64,000 nt of DNA from a virus, in the IMG/VR virus record IMGVR_UViG_3300020558_000217, positions 41,600 through 105,599 of that record. The stretch is one strand, 5' to 3'. The translations under genes and the position numbers were made by a program. How positions within the stretch are numbered: position 1 is the first letter of the stretch; each line of letters opens with the position of its first letter. The notes under the pieces were generated by a model. It did not search any database. It worked only from the letters and a program-made list of their open reading frames with translations, and was not told the DNA's origin. Positions 33,686-43,098 of this stretch are shown here, one piece after another.

Positions 33686-35659
33686 ATGTCCAATAAGATC
33701 CAAATTAAGAGATCTGTTTCTAATTCTACCGTTACAGGGTTATCCAACGGCGAACTAGCCTTTACTCAGGCCTCTAATACACTACACATAGGTCTTCCAG
33801 ACGGTTCTGGCGTTCTTCGTATTGGGGGCGCTCAATATCCAGGAACTCTTACTAATAGTCATGCTCTAGTAGCAAATTCTACTGGCGGTATTGATAAAGC
33901 AATAGTAGCAAATTTAGTCCCTACTGGCATTTGGGCTAATGGTGCGGCTGGTTCCGCAGGGGATGTTCTTACCTCCAATGGTAGCGTAGTTTATTGGAAA
34001 GCTCCTTCCGCTGGAGTTGCAGGTTCAGACACTCAAGTGCAATTCAACGACGGCGGAAATCTTGCTGGCGATTCAGGTCTTACCTTTAATAAGACATCAG
34101 ACACTTTAACAGTTTCAAATAATATTATTATTTCTGGCGTAACGGTAAGTTCTAATACTACTACAGGGGCTTTGACTGTTGCCGGAGGCCTTGGTGTTGC
34201 GGGAAGAATTAATACTGGCGATTTAGCAGCTGGTAATGATTCGGTTTATTCTTCTCTTACAGGAACAACATTAGCCACAATTAACGTTTTTGCAACTTCA
34301 ACTGTTAACGCTGCAGTTCTCAGTGTTGGCGGTTGGGTTATTGCTAACAATGGCGGTGTTTATACTAGTGGTATAGTCAATGCTGATATTCTAGCTGTCG
34401 GAACTAATTTTAGAGCAAATACTACTCGTGTTACTGTTGGTTCTGGCGTAGGGTTTTCTGCTAACGGTTCTTTGGGTTCGGCAAATCAGGTTCTTCGATC
34501 AAACGGTACTAGCATTTATTGGGATGATGATGTTGGCGATATTTCGGCCATTACAGCTGGCAACGGTTTATCTGGCGGCGGAACCACAGGTGATATTACT
34601 GTTAGTTTACTAGCTAACAATGGTCTGATAGCCAATTCTTCAGGTTCGTTCGTAGATCCAGCAAATGGTGTTTATGTAGACGCTTCTGGTGTTGGCGTTC
34701 TTGCTAATAATGGTATTGTTTCTAACTCCTCTGGAACATTTGCTAAATCTGCAAATGGTACTAATGTCGATTCAGCAGGCATTAACGTTGTTGGTGGTAC
34801 AGGCGTTACTGTTAACGCCAGTGGTGTGCATATCGGTCAGGCAGTAGGCACAACTTCTAGTGTAACATTTGCAAACGTAGTTACAACAGATCTTACTACT
34901 AGTGGAAATACAGTTCTAGGCGATTCTACTGCTGATACTCTTACAGTCGCAGCGCAAGTCAGTAGTAACGTTACTCCTTCAACTAATAACACATATCATT
35001 TAGGTAATAACACCCTTCGTTGGGCGCAAGTTCATGTCGCCAACGTTCATGGTGTTACTGGTACATTTGATGGCGACGTTCAAATTGCAGGCAGTCTCAC
35101 CGTTTCAGGTAATGTTACCACCGTCAACGTAAGCTCTTTTGTTGTATCAGATCCTATGATCTATCTCGCTGGAAACAATTATGCCAGTGACGTCTTAGAT
35201 ATTGGTTTTGCAGCCAATTATCATGATATTTCAACAAATACAAATCTACACACTGGTCTATTCCGTGATGCTTCTGATGGGGGCATCTATAAACTGTTTA
35301 CCGGTTCTGAGCAAGAACTATCTGGAAACAATACTGTAAATACTGCAGCTAATGGGTTTACATTAGCAATTCTACAGACTTATCTCCAATCTGGAGGATT
35401 GTATACCAATTCAACTTCAGCAAATTTAATTGCTAATTCATCATATACGGTTGGTATTGTTGCTAACACTCTGTCTCTATCTACTGCACTAGCTGGCACA
35501 TCAGGTGGTACAGGGTTGAATAACTATACAGCTGAAGATATCCTGGTTGCTAACTCGTCTAATGGATTCCGTAAACTAGCATTAGGAACTAGTGGTTATG
35601 TTCTTCAGTCCAACGGTAGTGCTATCGTATACGACGTGTTAGACGGAGGCAGTTTTTAA
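33686..35659 (+). CDS. Tail fibre protein, 657 aa
   Basis: N-terminus KIQIKRSVSNSTVTGLSNGE, then LAFTQASNTLHIG: the IKRS...GELAF motif is a frequent start of T4-like fibre proteins. Middle has many NGIVSNSSGTF-type repeats and a variable FxANTTRVTVG segment. A TVNVSSFVVSDPMIYLAGNN and GLFRDASDGGIYKLFTG block is the conserved head-joint region of phage fibres. Ends YDVLDGGSF. Has its own late promoter and a good RBS (AGGAGC). Confidence 0.75.
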   Translation: MSNKIQIKRSVSNSTVTGLSNGELAFTQASNTLHIGLPDGSGVLRIGGAQYPGTLTNSHALVANSTGGIDKAIVANLVPTGIWANGAAGSAGDVLTSNGSVVYWKAPSAGVAGSDTQVQFNDGGNLAGDSGLTFNKTSDTLTVSNNIIISGVTVSSNTTTGALTVAGGLGVAGRINTGDLAAGNDSVYSSLTGTTLATINVFATSTVNAAVLSVGGWVIANNGGVYTSGIVNADILAVGTNFRANTTRVTVGSGVGFSANGSLGSANQVLRSNGTSIYWDDDVGDISAITAGNGLSGGGTTGDITVSLLANNGLIANSSGSFVDPANGVYVDASGVGVLANNGIVSNSSGTFAKSANGTNVDSAGINVVGGTGVTVNASGVHIGQAVGTTSSVTFANVVTTDLTTSGNTVLGDSTADTLTVAAQVSSNVTPSTNNTYHLGNNTLRWAQVHVANVHGVTGTFDGDVQIAGSLTVSGNVTTVNVSSFVVSDPMIYLAGNNYASDVLDIGFAANYHDISTNTNLHTGLFRDASDGGIYKLFTGSEQELSGNNTVNTAANGFTLAILQTYLQSGGLYTNSTSANLIANSSYTVGIVANTLSLSTALAGTSGGTGLNNYTAEDILVANSSNGFRKLALGTSGYVLQSNGSAIVYDVLDGGSF

Positions 35660-35684
35660 TTTTCTTTGACAAAGGAATTATACT

Positions 35685-36185
35685 ATGGAAACTAATGAAG
35701 GTCAAGAAATTTATTTCAAACAATACATCCAGAGGCAGGAAAATCTGCTTCTGGATTTTATTCGTAAAAATACCGATTTAGAAATTAGAGTTTCTGCTCT
35801 ATCTTTCTCGTTAAAAGATATAACTTCCAAATACGAAGAATCTCAAAAACAAGTTTCAATACAAAACGATTTGATGCAACAAGCAGCAAACAGTGTAGAA
35901 AAACTTACTATTGAGAAAATGAATCTAGAGAAAAAAGAAACAGATAATAATAAAATAATAGAAGATTTGAAAAAGAATCTTCATGATTGTAAAGAAGAAA
36001 GAAAAAAGATTTTAAAAGATTTTGATGAATTTAAAAAATCTAATAAAAATTACGAAGATCTGAGTAAAGAATATGCTCGTCAAAACGAAGAAATGAATAA
36101 AGTATATTCTGAAAATAAACAATTAAAAGATAAAACTATAAATAAAACTAAACCTCAGGCAATATTGCCTCCGGATGAATTTTAA
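35685..36185 (+). CDS. Coiled-coil protein, 166 aa
   Basis: Nearly all heptad coiled coil from residue 25 to 155 (long runs of Lys, Glu, Asn, Leu; LEKKETDNNKIIEDLKKNLH). Ends TKPQAILPPDEF. Lies between two fibre genes. It could be a trimerising rod, a fibre chaperone or a hinge. The promoter of the next gene lies in its last codons. Confidence 0.65.
   Translation: METNEGQEIYFKQYIQRQENLLLDFIRKNTDLEIRVSALSFSLKDITSKYEESQKQVSIQNDLMQQAANSVEKLTIEKMNLEKKETDNNKIIEDLKKNLHDCKEERKKILKDFDEFKKSNKNYEDLSKEYARQNEEMNKVYSENKQLKDKTINKTKPQAILPPDEF
36137..36144 (+). promoter_or_regulatory. T4-type late promoter inside coiled-coil gene
   Basis: Exact TATAAATA, 79 bases before the ATG at 36223. Transcription from here would include the palindrome at 36190-36205 in the leader. 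Confidence 0.55.
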
Positions 36186-36189
36186 ATTT

Positions 36190-36205
36190 CTCAGTATATA
36201 CTGAG
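36190..36205 (+). promoter_or_regulatory. Perfect 16-bp palindrome in fibre leader
   Basis: CTCAGTATATACTGAG, four bases after the preceding stop, eight bases before the AGAGGAG RBS region. It could be an operator, an RNA hairpin protecting or processing the mRNA, or an attenuator; no U-tract follows. Confidence 0.45.
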
Positions 36206-36222
36206 TTTCAGAGGAGCCTAGA

Positions 36223-37362
36223 ATGGCCAACACAGTTTTCAAACTGCGACGTTCATCAGTCGCAGGTAAAGTTCCTACCACAACAGATATTGCTATTGGC
36301 GAATTGGCAATAAATCTTACTGATAGAAAACTGTATTCTTCTGATGGTTCTAATACTTGGGAAATTGGAGCTAATCTTACATCTATAAGCGTTTCCGCTA
36401 ATTCTACAGTAAACAATATTATCATTTCTGGTGGAATATTTGCCAATGGTGGATTTGGTAATTCTGGGCAAGTTTTAACTTCTAATGGTTCAGCAACTTA
36501 TTGGACTAGTTCTAGCGGCGCAGGAACAGTAACACAAGTTAATACTGGAATTGGACTTACTGGAGGTCCAATCACATCTTCAGGAACTATAGAAGTTGTA
36601 GCCAATAGTGGCATAGTTGCTAACTCTTCAGGGGTGTTTGTTAAAGCTGGTAATAATGTTACTGTAAATTCAACTGGCGTTCATGTTATTGGCTCTGGTT
36701 ATGTCAGACAATCGTTTACCGGTAATGGTTCTAATACGATATTCACAATATCTGGAGGTTATACATCTAATAATCTTGATGTATATGTTAATGGTATTAG
36801 ATATAATAGTTCAGAAGTAGATGTGTCGTCGGGCACAACAATTACTTTTACAACAGCTCCTTTATCTGGCGCTTTGATTGAAGTTGTTGGTATAACTGCT
36901 GGCGTTCTGAATTATACAACCGTTAATACTGATTTAGCCTATACTTGGACAAATACGCACACTTTTAGTAATACAGTAACATTAAACGCTGTTTCAGCAA
37001 ACGGTTCTCTAGGCACCGCCAATCAGGTATTAACGACAAACGGTTCAGTTGTGTATTGGGCAAATGCTTCTGGTGGTAGCGGTGGCGGTTCTTGGATTCA
37101 AAAAACTTCTGGGTATACCGCCGTCAAAGGCGAATGGATCATGTGTGATACGAGCTCCGGAGCATTTACAGTTACATTACCAGCCTCTCCTAATACTAAT
37201 GATTATGTAAAAATAAACGTTGGGCCAGTGGCTTCAACAAATAATATAACAATTGGAAGAAATGGCTCTACAATTATGTCATTGAGCGAAAATATGACTA
37301 TAAATGACAATAATATTACAGTAGAGTTTGTTTATAATGGTTCAACTTGGAGAATAGCATAA
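36223..37362 (+). CDS. Tail fibre protein, 379 aa
   Basis: N-terminus NTVFKLRRSSVAGKVPTTTD, then IAIGELAINLTDRKLYSSDG, is the standard attachment motif of T4-like fibre proteins. Then repeated GFGNSGQVLTSNGSATYW and NGLGTANQ-type segments, a YVRQSFTGNGSNTIFTISGG block and a C-terminal globular domain (SYTAVKGEWIMCDTSSGAFT, VEFVYNGSTWRIA). Probably a short side fibre whose C-terminal domain binds the receptor. Starts with an AGAGGAG RBS. Confidence 0.75.
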   Translation: MANTVFKLRRSSVAGKVPTTTDIAIGELAINLTDRKLYSSDGSNTWEIGANLTSISVSANSTVNNIIISGGIFANGGFGNSGQVLTSNGSATYWTSSSGAGTVTQVNTGIGLTGGPITSSGTIEVVANSGIVANSSGVFVKAGNNVTVNSTGVHVIGSGYVRQSFTGNGSNTIFTISGGYTSNNLDVYVNGIRYNSSEVDVSSGTTITFTTAPLSGALIEVVGITAGVLNYTTVNTDLAYTWTNTHTFSNTVTLNAVSANGSLGTANQVLTTNGSVVYWANASGGSGGGSWIQKTSGYTAVKGEWIMCDTSSGAFTVTLPASPNTNDYVKINVGPVASTNNITIGRNGSTIMSLSENMTINDNNITVEFVYNGSTWRIA

Positions 37363-38589
37363 ATGAGTAATTTTTCACAATTTATAGGTAAAGCATTCCC
37401 AATAGGCGGAATACTTAATATGCCATATAGTTCAGATTTATATACTGCTGCTGATGGTACCCAATGGTACGCTTTAGTATCTACTGCTCCTTTTGATTAT
37501 ACTTCAGATTATTCTTATTTACCAGATCACTTGACTTCGCCGCATCCTATATTTTATGGCCCGGAAAGCGGAGGACTTTGGTATGGACCTGTAGTTTCAC
37601 AATCTATTTCTATAGCATATAATCCTTCCGGACCTCTTTATGTTACTGCAACTTTTAATGGTAATGCTACTAATGGATTCAAATATTATACATCAACAAA
37701 TGGTTCAACATGGACAGAAAGAACATTTCCTAATTCTAAAACGTATCCTATTATACAGTATACAGCAGGAAAATTTATAGCAGTTTCGCCAAGTTCAACA
37801 ACAGATGGTATTATAACTTCTACTGATGGTATTAATTGGACTTCAGTTACAGGTGTGAGCATAGCAAATATCACAGATATTATATCTGATGGTACAGATG
37901 TAATTGTATTTCCATATAATAGTACAACGGCAGCATATTCTTCAGACGGTGGTTCTACTTGGGCTTCATCGACAATGGCTGCTAGTTCTGGCACTAGTAA
38001 TGCAATCAATACTAATGGTATAGGAAGTATTACATGGAACGCTGGCGCTGGATTATTTATAGCAATAACTTCTACAACAGGGCAATATCAAACATCAGCA
38101 ACAGGGGCTAATGGATCATGGACAGCCAGAACGCCAGCAACCTATAATGGTTACGCACAATTTACAAATTCAACAAGGTTTGCTTCAAACTCAACAACAA
38201 CAGTTGCAGTAGGTATAACTGGTTTTTTTGCAACTACAACTGATGGTTTAACTTGGAGTAATCATGGATTGATTTCGACCTCATTGGCTACTACTTCCGC
38301 TCCTCTTGCAGTGTATCATGATGGAACTAGATTTGTTGTTAGATTTTCTCAAAGAGTTTTTTATTCGACAGATGGTGTAACATGGACAGAAGGTAAACCA
38401 ATTGGAGGAGTATCAATTAATAGCCCAGTTTCAAGCGGTGTGATGTTTAGCTTTCTTACAAACAATTTTACATTGATTAATAAAATGTTAAAAATATCCG
38501 ATGTCACATTAACTACTCCACAAACAATTATTCCTGCTGCTGGACATTCTTTTTTTGCTGCCACCGTAAATTACGTAAGAATCAGATAA
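37363..38589 (+). CDS. Fibre-tip protein with Asp-box repeats, 408 aa
   Basis: Short anchor (FSQFIGKAFPIGGILNMP) then repeats of the S-x-DGxTW kind (STNGSTWTERTF, STDGINWTSV, SSDGGSTWAS, TTDGLTWSNH, STDGVTWTEG), i.e. BNR/Asp-box blades of a beta-propeller as in sialidases and phage adhesins. Catalytic residues of a sialidase are not evident. Likely a receptor-binding or carbohydrate-binding tip; start codon directly follows the previous stop. Confidence 0.7.
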   Translation: MSNFSQFIGKAFPIGGILNMPYSSDLYTAADGTQWYALVSTAPFDYTSDYSYLPDHLTSPHPIFYGPESGGLWYGPVVSQSISIAYNPSGPLYVTATFNGNATNGFKYYTSTNGSTWTERTFPNSKTYPIIQYTAGKFIAVSPSSTTDGIITSTDGINWTSVTGVSIANITDIISDGTDVIVFPYNSTTAAYSSDGGSTWASSTMAASSGTSNAINTNGIGSITWNAGAGLFIAITSTTGQYQTSATGANGSWTARTPATYNGYAQFTNSTRFASNSTTTVAVGITGFFATTTDGLTWSNHGLISTSLATTSAPLAVYHDGTRFVVRFSQRVFYSTDGVTWTEGKPIGGVSINSPVSSGVMFSFLTNNFTLINKMLKISDVTLTTPQTIIPAAGHSFFAATVNYVRIR

Positions 38590-38592
38590 ATA
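38585..38592 (+). promoter_or_regulatory. Late promoter, one mismatch
   Basis: GATAAATA, 22 bases before the ATG at 38614, overlapping the preceding stop. Confidence 0.4.
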
Positions 38593-38613
38593 TATAAAAA
38601 GAGAGAGATTTAA

Positions 38614-40041
38614 ATGGCTCAAAGTCAAGAATTAGCAGAATTAGGGCAATATTTATCTGTAAATAGTACTTCTAATACCATTATTTTTAATGGTATTATT
38701 TCTGTTGCTAATGTATCTATGACTTCTGCCGGATTTACAGTTAATGGTTCAACAGTTGTTGTAAACTCTTCTGGTGTTACAACAACAGGATTTGTTAATG
38801 CTACTTCAAGTGTTAACTCTGCTTCGTATACGACTGGCGGAACAGGAACGAGTACTGGCGGATTTGTTGCTAATACCACTCGAATTTTTATTGGCAATAA
38901 TACTGTTAATGCAGCTGTTAATACTACTGTTTTATATATTAGTGGTAATGTTATTGCTAATTCTACTGGCGCTAACAATGCATTCAATTTAGGCGGAACT
39001 GCTGCTTCTTCCTATCAGCTTAATTCTACTTTAAACGCTAATATTGCCAGTTACCTTCCAACATATACTGGTGTTGTTAATGGTTCTAGTCATACTGTAG
39101 GTTCTTCATTTATTGCTAATGCTACTGGTGTTTATCATACTGGCACAATGAACGCTGCCAGTCTTACAGTGGGAACTTCTACAATCGCTAATTCCACTGG
39201 CGTTTACACTGGTATTGTTAATGGTTCTAGTATTACAGTTGGAACTTCTTTCACTGCTAACTCTACTGTGGTTAACGCTGTCAGTTTAAGAGTAGCTAGT
39301 AGTTTCTTAGCCAATACTACAGGCGCTTATCATACTGGAACTATGAACGCTGCTAGTTTTACAGTAGGCACCTCAACAATTGCTAATGCTACTGGTGTTT
39401 ACACTGGAATAGTTAATGCTACAACGATCTCAACTGGTTCAGTAAACGTAATAAATGCTTCTGGTTTGACAACCTCGGCCAACGTTAATATATCAGCAAC
39501 AGGCGAACTTATTATCACTGCTGGCGCTGGTATATCTGCTAATGGCGGATTTGGTACCGCTGGTCAAGTTTTAACTTCTAATGCATCTTCAATATATTGG
39601 TCAACAGTTGGCGGTGGTGCTACGCTAACTGCAAATAATACTGACACAGTTACATATTACTTACCTATGGCCAATACTACATCAGGCACTTGGTCTAATG
39701 CTGTAGTTTCAACCACCAAACTATACTTTGTTCCTTCAACTGGAACTTTGTCCGCTACGATATTCAATTCACTATCAGACGCTAATCAAAAGACAAATGT
39801 TCAGATTATTACCAGTGCTGTTAATACAGTCAGTAAAATGGAAGGTGTTTCGTTCAACTGGAAAGATTCTGGAGCAAAATCATATGGTGTTATTGCTCAA
39901 GAAATTGAAAAGATACTTCCGGATATTGTCAATGAAAACAATGGAACTAAGTCTGTCAATTATGATGCTATCATAGCGTTCCTTATTCAATCAGTCAAAG
40001 AACTTTCTGAAAGGGTTGAGAGATTAGAGAATGACAAGTAA
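38614..40041 (+). CDS. Tail fibre with C-terminal S74 chaperone, 475 aa
   Basis: Shaft with units like VGTSTIANSTGVYTGIV, shared with the 1020-aa fibre. The last 90 residues are an intramolecular chaperone of peptidase S74 type: LSDANQKTNVQIITSAVNTV, FNWKDSGAKSYGVIAQEIEK, then a C-terminal coiled coil (IQSVKELSERVERLEN). The domain trimerises the fibre and is normally removed by self-cleavage at the Ser-Asp near its start. Confidence 0.85.
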   Translation: MAQSQELAELGQYLSVNSTSNTIIFNGIISVANVSMTSAGFTVNGSTVVVNSSGVTTTGFVNATSSVNSASYTTGGTGTSTGGFVANTTRIFIGNNTVNAAVNTTVLYISGNVIANSTGANNAFNLGGTAASSYQLNSTLNANIASYLPTYTGVVNGSSHTVGSSFIANATGVYHTGTMNAASLTVGTSTIANSTGVYTGIVNGSSITVGTSFTANSTVVNAVSLRVASSFLANTTGAYHTGTMNAASFTVGTSTIANATGVYTGIVNATTISTGSVNVINASGLTTSANVNISATGELIITAGAGISANGGFGTAGQVLTSNASSIYWSTVGGGATLTANNTDTVTYYLPMANTTSGTWSNAVVSTTKLYFVPSTGTLSATIFNSLSDANQKTNVQIITSAVNTVSKMEGVSFNWKDSGAKSYGVIAQEIEKILPDIVNENNGTKSVNYDAIIAFLIQSVKELSERVERLENDK

Positions 40042-41194
40042 TTATCTTGCCGATGATCCAATTTTAGGTAGCGTAGATTTAGACGATCTATTTGTCACTG
40101 ACGCTTGGTTAGTTGATCAGTTTGTTGGTAATCAGATGTGGGCGTTTGGGCAAAACAATTTTGGTCAATTAGGAGACAGAACAATAGTTCATCGTTCTTC
40201 ACCAGTTCAAGTAGGATCGCTAGTAAATTGGAGTCGTGTTGCTGCTGGTAGTGATCATATAGTATCAATAAAAACAGATGGCACTTTATGGGCATGGGGT
40301 TACGGCGCTCAAGGTCAATTGGGTCTTGGTAATACTACTAGTCGTTCATCTCCAGTTCAAGTAGGTTCATTAACTAATTGGAAACAAGTGTCAGGCGGTT
40401 ATTATGAAACATTAGCAATTAAAACAGACGGCACTTTATGGGGATGGGGTTATAATTTTTATGGTCAATTAGGAGATGGAACGAGAGTTGATAAGTCTTC
40501 GCCTATTCAAGTTGGAACTTTGACTAATTGGAAACAAGTTGAAACCTCATTTGGATTTACAATAGCAATTAAAACAGATGGTACGTTATGGGCATGGGGA
40601 TTAAACGATTATGGTCAATTAGGTTTAGGAGATATAGTTCATCGATCATCGCCTATTCAAGTTGGATCATTAACCAACTGGAAACAAGTTTCAGTGGGTT
40701 ATTATAGCACATTTGCGATTAAGACTGACGGAACATTATGGGCATGGGGCAGAAATAATTTTGGGTTTCTAGGAATAGGTAATACCGCCCATCGTTCTTC
40801 TCCTACTCAAGTTGGATCATTGACTAATTGGAAACAGGTTTCTTCTGGACAATTTCATGTAGCAGCTATTAAAACTGATGGAACTTTGTGGAGTTGGGGA
40901 AATAATGATTATGGTCAATTAGGCTCAGGGAATTCTACTGGTCGTTCTTCTCCTATACAAATAGGAACATTGACTAATTGGAAACAAGTTTCCTTAGCTA
41001 AATTCAATTATCACACAACAGCAATCAAAACTGATGGTACATTATGGTCTTGGGGGCTTAATATTGAGGGTTACTTGGGTCATAATGATCTAGTTTGGAA
41101 GTCTTCTCCTGTGCAACTTGGTTCATTAACTAATTGGAAGGAAGTTGCTACTGCATTTAGATCAACTGTAGCAATAACTTACACTGAAATATAA
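40031..41194 (+). CDS. RCC1-like seven-bladed propeller protein, 387 aa
   Basis: Overlaps the previous gene by 11 bases. After a short anchor (LADDPILGSVDLDDLFVTDA) there are seven repeats of about 50 residues, each with AIKTDGTLWAWG, an YGQLG-type turn and RSSPVQVGSLTNWKQVS. RCC1 propellers bind proteins or DNA; here it probably forms a globular receptor-binding head on the fibre. Three such genes follow one another with very similar blades. Confidence 0.8.
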   Translation: MTSNYLADDPILGSVDLDDLFVTDAWLVDQFVGNQMWAFGQNNFGQLGDRTIVHRSSPVQVGSLVNWSRVAAGSDHIVSIKTDGTLWAWGYGAQGQLGLGNTTSRSSPVQVGSLTNWKQVSGGYYETLAIKTDGTLWGWGYNFYGQLGDGTRVDKSSPIQVGTLTNWKQVETSFGFTIAIKTDGTLWAWGLNDYGQLGLGDIVHRSSPIQVGSLTNWKQVSVGYYSTFAIKTDGTLWAWGRNNFGFLGIGNTAHRSSPTQVGSLTNWKQVSSGQFHVAAIKTDGTLWSWGNNDYGQLGSGNSTGRSSPIQIGTLTNWKQVSLAKFNYHTTAIKTDGTLWSWGLNIEGYLGHNDLVWKSSPVQLGSLTNWKEVATAFRSTVAITYTEI

Positions 41195-41206
41195 TAGAGG
41201 AATAAA

Positions 41207-41860
41207 ATGACTGATTACGTTCTTGTAGAAAACAAACAAATAATTCATCTTGGTCCTATGGGTTGGAAGCCAAGAATGTTTCAATCTGAATTGAACGATC
41301 TTGAAGTAGATTTTACTGTTCCTACAGCAGAACCCGGATACATTCAGATCAATGAAAACTTTGAGATTATGCCTGTGAGTTTAGATACTCCAACGCATAA
41401 TCCATTGTTTGAAGAACTGGCAGGTCCATTTTGGACGTATGAAAATAATACTGCTATTGGTCATTACACTGTGCATGACGGTAATATAGATTCTATCAAA
41501 GGCAATTTAAAAAACATCGTCGCTGCTCTAAGATATAATAAAGAACAAACTCCGTTCAAATACACCATTCAAGGAACAGAAATTACTGTTGATGCGTCAA
41601 GAGAAAACAGAAATATCTTTGTTCAGAAATATCAATTTATGACTGACGCTGAAACTGTTGATTGGAAGTTTCCAGAAACATGGCTCACACTAACTAAGGC
41701 AGAACTCGGCGAATTAGTTGTGGCTGGTGCTACTCACATTCAGACACAATTTGATTGGGAAAAAGGATATGTTGATAGTATTGAAAGTTCTACAACTATT
41801 GACAATCTAAGAAACATTTATAATGAATTGATACCTCCGCCTAATTACTCAGGGGTGTAG
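41207..41860 (+). CDS. Fibre-associated protein, DUF4376-like, 217 aa
   Basis: Starts TDYVLVENKQIIHLGPMGWK and has a mid domain FWTYENNTAIGHYTVHDGNI, then ALRYNKEQTPFKYTIQGTEI, with a C-terminal helical part (KAELGELVVAGATHIQTQFD), a pattern seen in small phage tail-fibre assembly proteins (DUF4376). Sits between two RCC1-propeller genes; likely a chaperone or attachment protein for them. Confidence 0.55.
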   Translation: MTDYVLVENKQIIHLGPMGWKPRMFQSELNDLEVDFTVPTAEPGYIQINENFEIMPVSLDTPTHNPLFEELAGPFWTYENNTAIGHYTVHDGNIDSIKGNLKNIVAALRYNKEQTPFKYTIQGTEITVDASRENRNIFVQKYQFMTDAETVDWKFPETWLTLTKAELGELVVAGATHIQTQFDWEKGYVDSIESSTTIDNLRNIYNELIPPPNYSGV

Positions 41861-41862
41861 TA

Positions 41863-43098
41863 ATGGCTGTTACTGGTCCTAACACAGGATTTACACTCAC
41901 TGAATCAGGAGTAACGAGTGATCTTGGTAATAGGTATGTTTCTAAAGACTATCTACTTGATGTTTATCCCAATTTAGTTTCTCCAACAGGAAACAGAACT
42001 TCTCCTGGATTGTATGTTTGGGGATTTCAAACCAGTCCTAGTGGCGAGTATTTTTTGGGTCTAGGAGACAGTAATCATCGTTCTTCGCCAGTTCAACTTG
42101 GATCGTTGAGTAATTGGAACATGGCTAGTTATGGCGATACTCATGTCATAGCTTTAAAAACAGATGGCACTTTATGGGGGTGGGGCGGTGATAGTGGATC
42201 AAGAGGAGCATTTGGTGTAGTTACTAATTTAGGTGGTACTTATTCAACGCCAATACAGTTAGGCGCTGATACAAACTGGAAATTTGTAAAAGCAGGAAGA
42301 TTATTGTCAGTAGGATTGAAAAATGATGGATCGATGTGGGCGACAGGTTATAACTTAGATGGTCAGTTAGGTTTCGGAACAGGAGGTGTAAATGTTTCTA
42401 GTTGGACTCAAATAGGCTCTGATACTAACTGGAAACAATTAGTGTATGGCGAGTATAGTGGTTACGCTTTAAAAAATAATGGTACATTATGGAGTTGGGG
42501 ATTTAATGGTAGTGGTCAATTAGGCCATGGTAATATAGTCCATCGTTCTTCTCCTACTCAAGTTGGTTCATTAACTAACTGGAAACAAGTTTCTGCTGGT
42601 CTTAGATATGGAATGGCAGTCAAAACAGATGGCACATTATGGGCATGGGGTCACAATAATGTAGGCCAATTAGGTTTAGGTGATCTTGTTCATCGTTCGT
42701 CTCCTGTTCAGGTTGGTTCATTGACCAATTGGAAAGAAGTTTCTTGCGGAGGATGGGCATGTTTTGCGATTAAAACAGATGGAACATTATGGGCTTGGGG
42801 TCATAATCCAGCGGGCGACTTAGGTTTAAACGATACTAATAGTCGTTCTTCCCCTGTTCAGGTTGGTTCATTGACCAATTGGAAACGTGTTTTTGGTGCC
42901 TGTGGTAAAGCAATTAAGACTGACGGAACATTGTGGGGATGGGGACGAAATTCCGAAGGAAATGTAGGAGTTGGTACTGCAACAGATAGATCATCACCTA
43001 TTCAAATAGGCACAGAAACAACTTGGAAATCTTGTAATTACGATGGTTATAACACTACTAGAATGACAACATTCGCAATCAAAGACGGATATTTTTAA
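41863..43098 (+). CDS. RCC1-like seven-bladed propeller protein, 411 aa
   Basis: N-terminus VTGPNTGFTLTESGVTSDLG and a YVSKDYLLDVYPN anchor, then seven RCC1 blades; the first three are divergent (LKNDGSMWATGYNLDGQLG) and the last four close to those of the other two propellers. Two to three bases separate it from its neighbours. Likely a receptor-binding head. Confidence 0.8.
   Translation: MAVTGPNTGFTLTESGVTSDLGNRYVSKDYLLDVYPNLVSPTGNRTSPGLYVWGFQTSPSGEYFLGLGDSNHRSSPVQLGSLSNWNMASYGDTHVIALKTDGTLWGWGGDSGSRGAFGVVTNLGGTYSTPIQLGADTNWKFVKAGRLLSVGLKNDGSMWATGYNLDGQLGFGTGGVNVSSWTQIGSDTNWKQLVYGEYSGYALKNNGTLWSWGFNGSGQLGHGNIVHRSSPTQVGSLTNWKQVSAGLRYGMAVKTDGTLWAWGHNNVGQLGLGDLVHRSSPVQVGSLTNWKEVSCGGWACFAIKTDGTLWAWGHNPAGDLGLNDTNSRSSPVQVGSLTNWKRVFGACGKAIKTDGTLWGWGRNSEGNVGVGTATDRSSPIQIGTETTWKSCNYDGYNTTRMTTFAIKDGYF

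Noticed and set aside
35666-35690. TTGACA followed by TATACT before the coiled-coil gene
   Set aside because: Only about seven bases apart, so it is not a workable sigma-70 promoter.
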